Source: Karstenula rhodostoma CBS 690.94
Taxonomy: Eukaryota > Ascomycota > Dothideomycetes > Pleosporales > Didymosphaeriaceae
NCBI GenBank assembly: GCA_010093485.1
Contig: MU001514.1
Span: 106,357 to 170,356 of the forward strand
Length of the DNA stretch: 64,000 bases
Direction: 5' to 3'
Below are positions 1 to 11,065 of this stretch, in pieces (within the stretch, counting starts at the first letter, position 1; every line of letters begins with the position of its first letter). Made by a program: the position numbers and the translations under genes. Under the pieces are notes generated by a model, which ran no database searches, was not told the origin of the DNA, and worked only from the letters and a program-made list of their open reading frames with translations.

Positions 1-7
1 TCGAGGC

Positions 8-1099
8 ATGATTTTCGGCGAGGATAACTCATACCCAAGCACCACTTCTGGCCCCCCTGACGAGCAGTTCGATCAGGAGAGCTCGAGGCAGCAGGTACTG
101 GTCAACCGTATGGACTATGGTCGCCCAGACGAGCCACACTTGCGGCCGCCAGCCCAGGGCAACACTACCCGCCACACCAAACCAACTGTTCAGCGAGCGA
201 AACCCCCAACAGCGGGTCCTTCGAATATGCCTGCGCCTAGCGTATTTGAGAAAGTTGCTGCAATTAGAAAGTCAGAGCAGCGGGCGAATGCGCCTCTCGA
301 AGTGCCTGGAGGAGGTGTTCGCCAAACCAATATCGCTGTTCCTAAACATATACCAAGCAATATCCAGGCGTTTCCGCAGACATTCCGTCAACCACAAGCT
401 GCACAGGGACAGCAAGCCTCCGCTTCAGTAGGTCCAAACCCTCAACGCGAAGTTCCGCCTCAATTGGTGTACCCAATCGCTCCGCCTCCCAAACAAGCCA
501 GTGTGGCGACCCATACCCCGGCTCTGGCCTTGCGTTCCGCTCCACCTAAGACGCAGTTGCCGCTGAAGGAAGAGCCTGTTCCTATCTACCGATCCATCGA
601 AGAAGACGCACCCCACGAACTTGAGGATCCGATCGGCGATTACGACACCCCGCACCTTTTCAACATGAACTATGACGAACTGCGAGCCGAAGGCTTCGAC
701 ACCGAACCGCGTGGTAAGACTCAGGTTCTATCGAACGATATGCAGAATCGCGAACTCAAGGAGCGCCTGGCATACGTCCAGGAGAATCTTGCACCCGGAA
801 ATCAGGACCAATTCTTCCGCGCCTTGCCCACACGCGAGTGGGAAGACGCTGGCGACTGGTTTCTGGATAGATTTGCGGATATCATCAATCGAGCCAAAGA
901 AGCTAGGCAGAACAAGAGAAAGCTGGCGCGGAATTTCGAGGACGAAGTGGAGAAGCGATATCGCAAGGTTGCGAAGAGGCAACAGAACGTCGAGGCTGCG
1001 CTCGGTGAGATGAAGGAGAAGGGTCAGGGCCTCATTCCCAAGAGTCCTAGGGCTTCCAGGGCCTCAGTTGCCAAGGCTCCGCGTTCTTCAAAGCGATGA
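8..1099 (+). CDS. ECM11-domain protein, 5' end possibly cut by the window
   Basis: Open frame of 363 codons with no intron. Residues 1-200 are low-complexity, rich in Pro, Gln and Ser. From about residue 205 the sequence matches the fungal ECM11 C-terminal domain as I know it: an acidic stretch, then NMNYDELRAEGFDTEP, a WEDAGDWFLDRF motif, and a basic coiled-coil tail (KRKLARNFEDEVEKRYRKV). In budding yeast Ecm11 works with Gmc2 in the meiotic synaptonemal complex; in filamentous fungi the role is not known to me. The frame is open back to base 1, so the first ATG at base 8 may be internal and the true start may lie to the left. The family call is fairly secure; the start is not. Confidence 0.75.
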   Translation: MIFGEDNSYPSTTSGPPDEQFDQESSRQQVLVNRMDYGRPDEPHLRPPAQGNTTRHTKPTVQRAKPPTAGPSNMPAPSVFEKVAAIRKSEQRANAPLEVPGGGVRQTNIAVPKHIPSNIQAFPQTFRQPQAAQGQQASASVGPNPQREVPPQLVYPIAPPPKQASVATHTPALALRSAPPKTQLPLKEEPVPIYRSIEEDAPHELEDPIGDYDTPHLFNMNYDELRAEGFDTEPRGKTQVLSNDMQNRELKERLAYVQENLAPGNQDQFFRALPTREWEDAGDWFLDRFADIINRAKEARQNKRKLARNFEDEVEKRYRKVAKRQQNVEAALGEMKEKGQGLIPKSPRASRASVAKAPRSSKR

Positions 1100-2156
1100 G
1101 CATGAAAAGGAGGACGTCAGGAGCAGGTTTTACCATGACGCATATGGAGAAGTTGTGACATTACATCTAGTGATTATGTTTATACCCAAATGAGCTTACC
1201 ACCGAACTTCAGTATACTCGCGTGCAAGAGGTGGTGCTTTCACGATCCATCAAATCCATCAGGCATATGTCGTAGAAAGATGCAATGATGATGACGCATA
1301 GCGCCGTACTAGGAACCAGCTTTGCGGATGGTCGAACTGATGAAGCATGTGTTTCTCATTTCAAGGATCACACCCTGATCACACGGCTGAAGCTTTTCAG
1401 GTTCACAACCTTTAAGATATATTGCTACTGGACACCTTCACATAGGTTCTATTCCACGTTCGTGCTTCTTTCATATTCGTGCTTTCTACTGCTTACACTC
1501 GTGTAGTTTGAGACACGTTGTCTGCTTCAAAGTGGTGCTATGGCTGCTGTGCAATCTACCGGATCGACGATTGCAAAACTGCAAGGAAATGGCCAGAGAG
1601 ACAGCCAACTTGTTTAGATATCCCATTGGAACAGCTTGAGTTGGTGATATACCAACGATTGACCATTGTTAGCTTGTAGAAAGTTGGAAGATACTGTTCG
1701 CTGTGAGACGCGTCGGGCAAAAGCAAAGCTTCTGATGATTGTGTTCATGAGGCTAAAGCGAGGTTCATGTTGGGTAATTTTCTGATTATTGACATGAACC
1801 ACGAAGTGCTGCCCCGTAAATTGACAAAGTATGGACTGGGACTGCTGCCTTATGTTGGGTACTACTCGCTGTTGGAAAGAACGCGATCAAGTTCACTCAT
1901 CGGGGATGTTTAAAGCGACATAGCAGATGCATGGTGGCCCATTTGGCACAAGATACTGCTTTACATGATCCTCTGAGCGATGTGCGGACGCGGAGGCCAT
2001 CAAAGAAACGCGACTGCACCGTGCATTCTTGGCGCGATTTGCTCCACGTCGAAAAGTACCCAAGCTAAGCTCCCAGGCTCCACACGTCTTTCGCACCGAC
2101 TTCACCTGTCCTCCACCCTTCTGACCCTCAATCGTGAGGCGAACACACATTCCACC
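1100..2156. other. Intergenic, no supported gene
   Basis: About 1.06 kb between the ECM11-domain gene and CDC73. Only short frames without family resemblance are present on either strand. It should hold the 3' UTR of the first gene and the CDC73 promoter. Confidence 0.6.
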
Positions 2157-3502
2157 ATGGTGGCTCCAACACAGGTGGAGCTGGAAGACCCGCTCTTCAA
2201 TTTGCGCCTCAGCATCACATCCAGCAATGCGCCCATACTCGCGACGACGTCGAACCCAACGGGAGCCTCAGACACGGTGACGGAGCTGTCGCAAGCCACG
2301 CACATCTCTTTCAATGAGCCCACGCTACACGGCGCGCACCACAAAACCTTTGATTTCAGTACGCCCACGCGCTACGCTCCCGACGAGAAGCCCATCGATC
2401 TGCGCAGCATATACTTCGCCTGGTTAAACAAGGATGCCTCGGTCACGGAATACATCGCCGCGGTGGGGAGGTTGAACGAGGAGCTGCCGGGCGGCGCAGG
2501 CGGCAGTGTGGTCCACCTGGGGTTTGCGCACAAGGTCGAACTGATCAGTTGGCTGAGCGGAGACGAGGTTACGAGCGACAACCTCAAGCCTCTGGAGAAC
2601 GTTGCAGCCACTGCAGCGGCCGGCGATGCTGCAGCGATTGCAGGCGGGAAGGGCGTCCCTCTCCAACAAGGCGCGAACGCAGCAGCGGGGCAGAAGATGA
2701 TGGATGCGCGGTTACTCCAAATCTACGACGGCGAGCGCAGAATGGGCGACCACAACACCGCCCTGAGGGGCTCAAAGCCAATCGTACATGCACCCTAACA
2801 CCCCACCTAGACACACTCGCTAACACAGCATCCCAGGACTTCTCGTCGTACCGCAAACTCGCGACGTCGTTCCTCCGCTCGCACCCCTCGGCAGCGCAAA
2901 AGAAAGAATCCATCCCGCAGTCTCTCCCGACCAACATGAAGAAGCCCGCGCGCCGCATCGAGCAGCCCATCATCCTGCTCTCGCCGTCGGCCTCGTCCCT
3001 CCTGCGCATGTCAAACGTAAAGTCGTTCCTCGAAGAAGGCGTCTTCATCCCGCCGTCGGCCCTCGACACGTCGTCGAACGCCACCTCCAACCTCCTCCAG
3101 ATGACGCGCGTGCTCCCCTCCATCGAACACCGCACCGCCTTCCGCTTCATCCTCGTCGACGGTACCGCAATGTTCAAGCCAAACTACTGGTCCCGCGTCG
3201 TCGCCGTCTTCACTACCGGCCAGAGCTGGCAGTTCAAGGGCTACAAGTATCCGAACCCCATCGAGCTGTTTACCCACTACCCGGGCTTCTTCGTCGGCTA
3301 TGGCGGCGAGGACGAGCCCGAGAATGTGAAGGCGTGGGGCAGGGGGATTACGAGCGTGCAGGTGGATAAGTGGACGGGGAGTGAGAAGGGGCGGTGGAGG
3401 GATAGAGAGTTGGTGGAGAGGATTTGGGGGAGGATTGAGGAGGGGATGAGGAGGAATGGGTGGACGAAGGATGGGCCCGGGTTGCAGGGGCAGGGGAGGT
3501 AG
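2157..3502 (+). CDS. CDC73: Cdc73, Paf1 transcription elongation complex subunit
   Basis: Two exons, 2157-2783 and 2837-3502, with a 53-bp intron in phase 0, giving 430 residues. The donor GTACAT is weak, but the splice joins ALRGSKPI to DFSSYRKLA, as expected around the conserved ALRG segment of the family. The N-terminal half has the FAWL...EYIAA region. The C-terminal half is the Ras-like Cdc73 domain, with IILLSPSASSLLRMSNVK, FRFILVDG, a YWSRVVAVFTTGQSWQFKGYK stretch and a basic WGRIEEGMRRNGW tail. The protein is a subunit of the nuclear Paf1 complex, which couples RNA polymerase II elongation to histone modification. ATG 2157 has an A-rich fungal context (TCCACCATGG). The frame is open further upstream, but without family resemblance. 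Confidence 0.93.
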
Positions 3503-3826
3503 AATTAGCCCCGCTTGAGTTAAAGTTGGCTTCGTGTATCAGTAGGGTTCTTTTCGAACGGGAGCGTGGCGTTAGGGGGTTTGTATGAGATGGAGTCTGG
3601 CTCGTTCTGGGCGATATTGGGACACATGTTATTTATATACCACACCATATGTGCACAAGAGTATGAAATGGGGGATACCAAACGCGGACCCAAGATTTCC
3701 ATTAAAACGTATCGAACGTAGACAAGCATCGCTGCGAGGACGCAAACACCTTCCTTCCTAAGTGTGCACTTTTCCGCCCGTCTCATACTAATCGTAATTC
3801 ATCGACAAGAAAAAATAAAGAACCAA

Positions 3827-6300
3827 TCACCACTCCAGCGGCTCGCCGACCACCTCCCCGCGGTTCGTCTTCGGCACGGCCGCGGCCTCGATCTTGACGG
3901 GGCCCTTGCGGTGTCTCGCGAGGTAGCCACTGCCGTCGAGCCAGGGCCACTCGCGCGTGCGTCTCGCCTCGTGCTTCTGGATGTGCTGCTCGTTTGCCAT
4001 GGTCAGGCCGATGTCGTCGAGCCCGTTGATCAAGCAGTGTTTCCTGAACTCCTCGACGTCGAACTTTGCGAGCTCGTTGCCGTCGGCATCACGGATGGCC
4101 TGGTTCGGCAGGTCGACCTCGATCTCCTTGCCCGACTTGGCCACGTCTGCGATCTTGTCCAGCGTAGCCTGGTCGTCGATGCGGATGGGCAGCATGCCGT
4201 TCTTGAATGTGTTGTTGAAGAAGATGTCGCCAAACGAAGGCGCGATGATGCACTTGATGCCGAAGTCGAGCAGCGCCCACGGCGCGTGTTCTCGCGAGCT
4301 GCCGCAGCCGAAGTTGGGGCCGGTGCAGACGAGGATCTTGGACTGGCGGAAGGGCTCCTGGTTGAGGACGAAGTCCTTCTTTTCGGCGTCGCTGCCCGTC
4401 TCGTAGCGCCACGCGTGGAAGAGCGCGGAGCCGAGGCCGGAGCGCTTGATGGTCTTGAGGAACTGCTTGGGGATGATGGCGTCCGTGTCGATGTTGGCGA
4501 CGTCTATGGGTGCGGCGTAACCGCGGAGCGTCTCAAACTTGGGCATGCCTGCGGAGGCGCCCTTGGTGGAGCTGGAGGTAGGGTGGGAGACGGAATCGGC
4601 GGGGAGATCCATGGTGTTTTCCATGTCGTCGTCAGAGGTGGGCTCTTCCATGTGTACGTCAGCCTGGACTTCTATCTTCGGGGAGCCCTTTGCGGCGGAA
4701 ATTGACGGCGGTGCGAGTTTACGGACGTCGGCGAGGTTGCCAACGATGGCGGCGGCGGCAGCCATGACGGGGGACATGAGATGCGTGCGGCCACCTGCGC
4801 CCTGTCGTCCTTCAAAGTTTCGATTTGATGTCGAGGCACAGCGTTCACCAGGGGCGAGGATGTCGGGGTTCATGCCCAGGCACATGGAGCAGCCTGCCTC
4901 TCTCCAGTCGAAGCCCGCATCTGTGAAGATCTTATCAAGACCCTCGGATTCGGCCTGTTTCTTTACAAGACCGGACCCAGGGACGATCATTGCGTGTTTG
5001 ATATTCGAGGCAACCTTCTTGCCCTCTACTACGCGTGCTGCAGCACGCAGATCCTCAATACGAGCGTTTGTGCAAGAGCCGATAAAGACCTTGTCTAAGA
5101 CAATCTCTTGCATGGGAGTGCCAGCCGTCAAGCCCATATATTCAAGGGCACGCTTGCACGCATTCTTCTTGACCTCGTCCTGGAAGTCGTCTGGGCTGGG
5201 GACCTTGCCGGTGATAGGGATAACATCTTGGGGGGAAGTTCCCCACGAAACGGTGGGCGCGATGTCCTTGCAGTCGATGAAGACCTCGTGGTCCCACTTA
5301 GCATCTGGGTCCGACTTCAAGGTCAACCAGTAGTTGACAGCCTTCTTCCACTCCGGGCTGTCGACTTTGGGTGCAAGCGGACGCCCCTTTAGGTAGTCAA
5401 TGGTAGTCTGATCGGGCGCGATCATGCCCGCGCGTGCACCAGCCTCAATCGACATGTTACATATCGACATACGCGCCTCCATGCTGAGGCTCCGGATGGC
5501 GGATCCGCAAAACTCGATGGTGCAGCCAGTGCCTCCAGCCGTTCCGATGACTCCTATTATGTGCAAGATAATGTCCTTGCTGCTGACACCAGGCGCTAGC
5601 TCTCCGTCGACTTGCACCTTCATGTTCTTGCTCCGCCGGGTGATGAGCGTCTGGGTAGCCAGGACGTGCTCGACCTCACTTGTGCCGATACCCTGCGCAA
5701 TGGAACCAAAGGCGCCATGGGTGGATGTGTGGCTGTCGCCGCACACGACAGTGGTGCCGGGCAGCGTGAAGCCCTGCTCAGGGCCGATAATGTGTACAAT
5801 GCCCTGTCGCTTGTCGTCCAGGCCAAAGTATGTAAGGTCGAATGCCTTGACATTGTCCTCGAGGGTCATGCATTGTGTCCGTGAGTCGGCCTCGTCGATA
5901 AACTTCTCGGTCGTGGTGAGGTTTTTCCGCGAGACCGTGGGTATGTTCTGCACATGTTAGTAAAGGCAGAAAAGTAGGTGGGATGCGACATACGTGGTCT
6001 ACGGTAGCGAGCGTGCAGTCTGGTCTTCGCACTTTGCGGTCGGCATTTCGTAGGCCTTCGAATGCTTGCTAGTAAATTGTTAATATGGTCTCGCGTTAGG
6101 CGCCACTTCGCTAATTCGTACCGGCGACGTCACTTCGTGAACCAGATGCCTGTCTTTGAAAAGTCAGAGATTGCAACAGCACGCGCGGCGGTGAGCATAC
6201 CAATGTAGAGCAGGATTGTGCCGTCGTCCTTCTCGTCGACGATGTGGTCCTCGAAGACCTTGTCGTACAAGGTCTGTGGTGGTTTCACAGCAGACGGCAT
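3827..6300 (-). CDS. LEU1: 3-isopropylmalate dehydratase (LeuC-LeuD fusion)
   Basis: Four exons on the minus strand: 6201-6300, 6122-6153, 5994-6068 and 3827-5947. All introns are GT-AG, and the phases close to 775 residues, the usual fungal length (yeast about 779). The enzyme isomerises 2- to 3-isopropylmalate in cytosolic leucine synthesis. The large LeuC-type domain has [20 protein letters not shown] and the 4Fe-4S cysteines in [12 protein letters not shown] and [11 protein letters not shown]. After an acidic linker (about residues 500-545), the LeuD-type swivel domain begins at [18 protein letters not shown] and includes [13 protein letters not shown]. The start [19 protein letters not shown] fits the family; an in-frame ATG 28 codons upstream is possible but looks unconserved. 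Exon 2 is only 32 nt. The gene converges on CDC73, 324 bp away. Confidence 0.96.
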
Positions 6301-6816
6301 GTTGGCAGCCGCGCTTTGTGCTACAACTACAGCAAGGTTGGATGAGGGGTTTGGCGTGTGTCTGAGGGAAATCGAACAGGACACAAGAGACGGGAGACAG
6401 GAAAAGTGTCAGCGACGGAAGAATTCTTGTACAGACGAGGCGCTGCGGCACTCAAATAGCGGACTACAACAGAAAGCTCGAAGCCGATTATCGGAGCGCA
6501 CATCACGGCTCCTCCTATTGGACGTGGACGAGGCCGGACGCCCTCGGCTAGCAGCGCGACGTGCCGCATAGCTGTGGCGGGGTGTGCAGGCGGTCATGTA
6601 AGACATGGTCGCCATTGCGATTGCGGCTACGCTTCCATTCGCGATGCCCGTCGGCGCTGCATCGCTTGGCCGAACGATGCTCGGCACATGGGCAAAGCCG
6701 GCCGGGGATGACGTCTCGTGCCTCTCTCTTTGGCTGCAACCTGCCCCGCCAGGCCCCGCGTTTAATCGCCATTAGCCACCGCGGCTGTCAGCGGACAACA
6801 CAAGCCCTCCGATTGG

Positions 6817-6858
6817 CACAGTCCACAGTCCACAGTCCACAGTCCACAGTCCACAGTC
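6817..6858. repeat. Short tandem repeat, six copies of CACAGTC
   Basis: Six perfect head-to-tail copies of the 7-mer CACAGTC lie between the LEU1 start and the ALG7 stop. This is a microsatellite-like tract about 520-560 bp upstream of the LEU1 ATG. No function can be read from it. Confidence 0.9.
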
Positions 6859-6982
6859 CCTCACACGCAAACCACTCCCACTGCTCGGATGCGGTCCTGT
6901 GCGGTCCGAGAATGCAGTCGTTGCAGAAAATTCGTCCTATCCTACGCTTGCCGACCGGTCCCCGACCGGCACAGCTGGTCTG

Positions 6983-8515
6983 CTAGTACCAGTTGTCTGC
7001 TGTGAATACAAGTAGCGCCATGCGGTGCCGTATGAGTAGTCCTACCACCCCAATTGCTGTCTGAAACGCCAATAGTCCCAATGCAAGGCGGTCCTCTCGC
7101 ATCGGCCCAAACCACACCAACCACAGGTTGATGAGTGTGAAATTGGACGACGACACTGCCTGCCCGTTTTCGTTTGTTTCAACGTCGAGCAGCCGAAGTC
7201 GGTGCAGTAGCTTCACCCCTTCCGCGACCGGACGGGCAAGAGGCTTCTTGAACTCGACGCGCGAGCATTCAAGAAGCCCGGTCCGTGCATTGAAGTGCGG
7301 GAGCCGATGTCGGGGGCATGGCACAATATGGAACAGCTGTGGAGCCGAGTAGATGAAGTTGAATCCTTGGGGCAACAGCAGCAGGATCAATGTCTTGCTG
7401 AAGTGACCCAAGATCCCGTCAACCGCAAACACCATCCCTGCAAAATAGCAGTATGTGTCTCCGACGAATACCTTGGCTGGGAACCAGTTGTGCTTCAGAA
7501 GCGCAAGGGACACGCCAACGAAGGGCAACAACAGATAGAGAGAGAACAGGTGCGAGTCCGTGGCAGGGTGAGGATACGCAGTGAACGGAGACAGGTACAG
7601 CACGTCGTTGGCCACGATCAGCACGGCAATGACCAATGACTGGGCAACCTCGATACCGTTGATGCCCGCGAGGATGTTGATGCTGTTCGAGGAAAAGATG
7701 GAAAGCAGGGCCATGTATGCGTAGTACAGCCAGCCTGCGCCTGTTAGCATCGATCGTCCCACCAACGTCGACCGTCACGCACCAAGATCGAACAGCTCTC
7801 CAAGATACGGTCGCAGTGGTATCGGGACCACCATCTGAGTGACACCAAAGTCCACAAAGTAGACAATGAGCATCGGGATAGCGGCGACGGCCGGGATGAA
7901 GACCTTATGCCGCCATCTGATGTCGAACAGATCATCGCCAATGCCCAATAGAACAATGGTCTGCAATGAAAGGATAGCGGACAGATACGACGCGAGCTAG
8001 ACTGGCGTCAACGATTGCGCGCTTGGCACGGGGCGGAGCGTGGTACCTTGTTGTGAGGGAACCGGTGGAGCAGCCTGCCCGTCTCGACCTCACCTAGCTC
8101 TTTAATGACATCGCGATTACCGCCACCCGACGTTGCAACGACGATGTCCTTGTAGAAGGGCCAGGGGATGAAGGTTATGATGGTGAAGAGGTACACCATG
8201 GCACACACGGCGCCCATGGTCTCCGGGCTAGGTCATGTGAGCTGCGTTTATCCATGCAGGAACCAGCGTGCGGTGGTCGTACATCTCCGTCTGTTTGAGT
8301 TTGCACAGATCCTTGCCCTTGAAGCCTCGCCGTATAAAGGCATTCCCGAGCCATCGTATGAGTGCATAGCAGGACGCAAAGGCAAGGCAGCTGAAAGCAA
8401 TCGAGGCAACCAGCGGCTCGCCTTCACCCGTGAAAGTGTTCAGCAGCACACCCACGGCCGCCAAGGAAAGAGACAGCAGCGAATAAGCCTCGGTCGAGCT
8501 GAGGGCAGTCGACAT
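6983..8515 (-). CDS. ALG7: UDP-GlcNAc:dolichyl-phosphate GlcNAc-1-phosphotransferase
   Basis: Four exons on the minus strand: 8283-8515, 8047-8227, 7783-7996 and 6983-7740, separated by introns of 55, 50 and 42 bp. Together they encode 461 residues (yeast Alg7 is 448). This ER membrane enzyme makes GlcNAc-PP-dolichol, the first step of N-glycan precursor assembly and the target of tunicamycin. Visible family marks are the PETMGAVCAMVYLFTIITF segment, YKDIVVATSGGGNRDV, LLGIGDDLFDIRWRHK, NSINILAGINGIEVAQS and FVGDTYCYFAGM, with about ten hydrophobic segments. The start MSTALSSTEAYSLLSLSL fits an N-terminal membrane helix. It is divergent from SEH1 with 0.2-0.6 kb between starts, so the promoters are probably shared. 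Confidence 0.95.
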
Positions 8516-9098
8516 AGCGACGGGCGCCCGGCAGCCCCAGGACCAAGTATACACGAGAAAGGAAAGCGACAAAGAGCGTTTGGCCGCACGGATTTGCAAG
8601 TCTGCAGAGCTCGGCGATGCGTTGGTGTTGAAGCCACCTTTGCTGAGGCTTGACGTTTCGTAAGCTCCTAGACCCGAAACGAGCTGCCGCCGCGCGCTTC
8701 GAGCGAGCAAGCAAGCAATGATGGACCAACACGCGACCACCGAGCACGATCCCATCCAGCTCTCGCTAGACGCAGTAACACGCAGGCTGCACCGCCCGGC
8801 TTTTCTGGCCAACCTGACGCCGTCGCGTCTGCCGTCGCGCGCAGCATCGGATTCCAGCGTGTCGCCAGGGGAGGCTCCAAACGCTCCAAACGCCCCACAC
8901 ATCGCCGACGCACGGTCCCTCCATCGCGGCCACTCTCATCTGAACATCGTCACGCTCGAGGATGCCGTAGAACAGGCCGACTTGGTGCTGCCGCTGCTCC
9001 AGGAGCCTTCTGCCGACGGAAGCACGTCTGCCATTGACGCAAACGTGCACGACTGCCTCGAGGCTGGATTTTGGGGTGCCAGAAACGCCTACTCCAAA

Positions 9099-10474
9099 AT
9101 GGCCTCCGCCGGCTTCCAGACGTTTGCCCACGGTCACCAGGACCTGGTCCTCGCCGTCGATTTCAATTATTTTGGCACGCGCATGGTAACTGCCAGTTCC
9201 GATCACCGTCTCAAAGTCTGGGACAAGAAAGAAGAGTCCTGGTCGCTTGTCGAGAGCTGGAAGGCGCACGATGCCGAGATTGTCGATGTGAGTGGTACCA
9301 TACCTACCCCTGACTGCAATCCCGGCAGCTGCACAGCCGTTTTGCCACACCTTATCCTGAGCTTCGCCATGGCTTAGTCTACCGCGTTACCTTGAGATAG
9401 GTAGTACAGTACCTGGCTGTCCACAAAACTTTCCGTATCCTTGTCCGTCTGACACCCTTCAGGTCAAATGGAACGGCCCTTTTATGGGTGAGGTCGTCGG
9501 CAGCATTGGAGAAGACGGCCGCTGTAAGCTCTGGCAAGAAGATGTAACTGAGGTGCCCATGTCGGGAAATCGCTTCAAGCTCATTACGAACCTTGCCTCT
9601 CAAACCAACGCACCTTTTATGTCGTTGGATTTCAAGAATATCATGCAGGAGACTTGGCTCGCGCTCATCACCCGAGACGGTCTTCTTCTTGTCTATGAGC
9701 CAACCGACCAAAGCAACCTCAATGAATGGGGCATCATTGCCGAGACTTGGGTGTGTGGAAACAATCCTCCTGAGCGGCAAGAAGAGGTCGGGTTCAAAGT
9801 CGCCTTCCACAAGGAAAAGCTTCCCTGCTGGACAGCCATCATGGCAGGCTTGGATCGCAAATCTCTTGGTCTAGCTGTCGCAGCGATGAACAAGGTTCTT
9901 GTGTTTAGGACTGACAAAACCAAACGTTTCTTCAAGGTCGCGGAGCTTGCAGGCGCGAGACAAATCATACGAGACGTTGCGTGGGCCAATGGCTCCATGC
10001 GAGGTTACGATGTCCTTGCAACGGCCAGCAAGGATGGTGCTATACGCATCTACGAGTTGTCCACGCCTCGCTCTGATAAAGCCTCTTCTACCGGCGCATC
10101 AGCCTCGACTGCCGTAGATACCATTTCATCCCCACAGATGAGCAAGTCACGGGCCCCTTCTGGCATCGGAGCAGGATTGGCTGGGGCGTCCAAAGGCCCG
10201 GACCCAGCTCAGGACCACGAGCATGGTCCAGGTCGTATTACGCAGATCGTAAAGCGTGTAGACGAGCTTAACAGTCATCAAGGAGCCGTTTGGCGAGTGG
10301 CTTTCTCACAGATGGGTAAGTCGCGAACACACGTATAAAGGTTGGGATTTCTAATATTGTATAGGTGATCTACTTGTATCAACTGGTGACGACGCCGCGA
10401 TCCGCACCTGGAAGAAGGCCGTCAATGGTCACTGGCTTGAGTACTCAGAGATCGGAACATCAGGCGACAACTAG
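9099..10474 (+). CDS. SEH1: Seh1-type WD40 nucleoporin / SEA complex subunit
   Basis: Three exons, 9099-9287, 9463-10315 and 10365-10474, giving 383 residues. Seh1 is a beta-propeller shared by the Nup84 (Y) complex of the nuclear pore and the SEA/GATOR complex that signals amino acids to TORC1. The start segment FAHGHQDLVLAVDFNYFGTRMVTASSDHRLKVW is diagnostic, followed by WD-like blades including ESWKAHDAEIVDVKWNGP, GSIGEDGRCKLW, DVLATASKDGAIRIYE and LLVSTGDDAAIRTW. A Ser/Ala-rich insert sits between the last two blades. The frame is also open for 127 codons upstream to ATG 8718 (510 residues in total). I chose 9099 because family members begin near MASAGFQ. Intron 1 is long (175 bp) for this window. 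Confidence 0.9.
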
Positions 10475-11065
10475 AATCGGATGACCTTTGCATGCCCTTT
10501 TTTCCACGTGCGGTGACACGTTAGGCTTTTGAATATTCCCGGGCTCAGGCATACTGGCATGGCGTTCGTGGTTGGAGTTGGATCTGAGCTTGATTTCCAC
10601 CCTACGTCGGAGTCACATCATGATAGATACCCTCTAACCATCGTCGGGCATCCGACCGCTCTCACACATCGTTGTTGAGCAATTTCAATAGAATACTTTC
10701 TTCAAGCTAGGTTCATAGGTGGAACGCGGAATGGACGAGTCTCTTCCCACGATATGCGCGAGGGTTTTCGAAATTGCGGCTATCATTGCCAACGTGTTCA
10801 AGAGATAGTCCTTGGAAAGGGACATTGATGCTCTCGATAGCCAAAAGTGCTATTTGAGGGTGTGGGTAGCAGGGTTCAAGATGAAGTTCTCTTGACTCTT
10901 GCGTCACTCCACATTCCACAACTTTTCCCCGTAACTATGTCAGCCACACACATTCCGACCATCCACCTCCGTTACCAGCCTCAGATATTGCTACTATAGT
11001 TGGACATCTTCCTACTGCAGCACACGCTTCGTAGGTTCCTCTCCATCGGTTTCAAGTGGAAAGAT
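10475..11065. other. Intergenic, no supported gene
   Basis: About 590 bp between SEH1 and the next plus-strand gene. It contains only short unsupported frames, such as a 68-codon minus-strand frame at 10713-10919. It probably holds the SEH1 3' UTR and the downstream promoter. Confidence 0.55.

Noticed and set aside
3764..4705. 313-codon plus-strand frame antisense to LEU1
   Set aside because: Val/Asp/Leu/Gly-rich composition typical of a shadow frame over GC-rich coding DNA; LEU1 itself is unmistakable.
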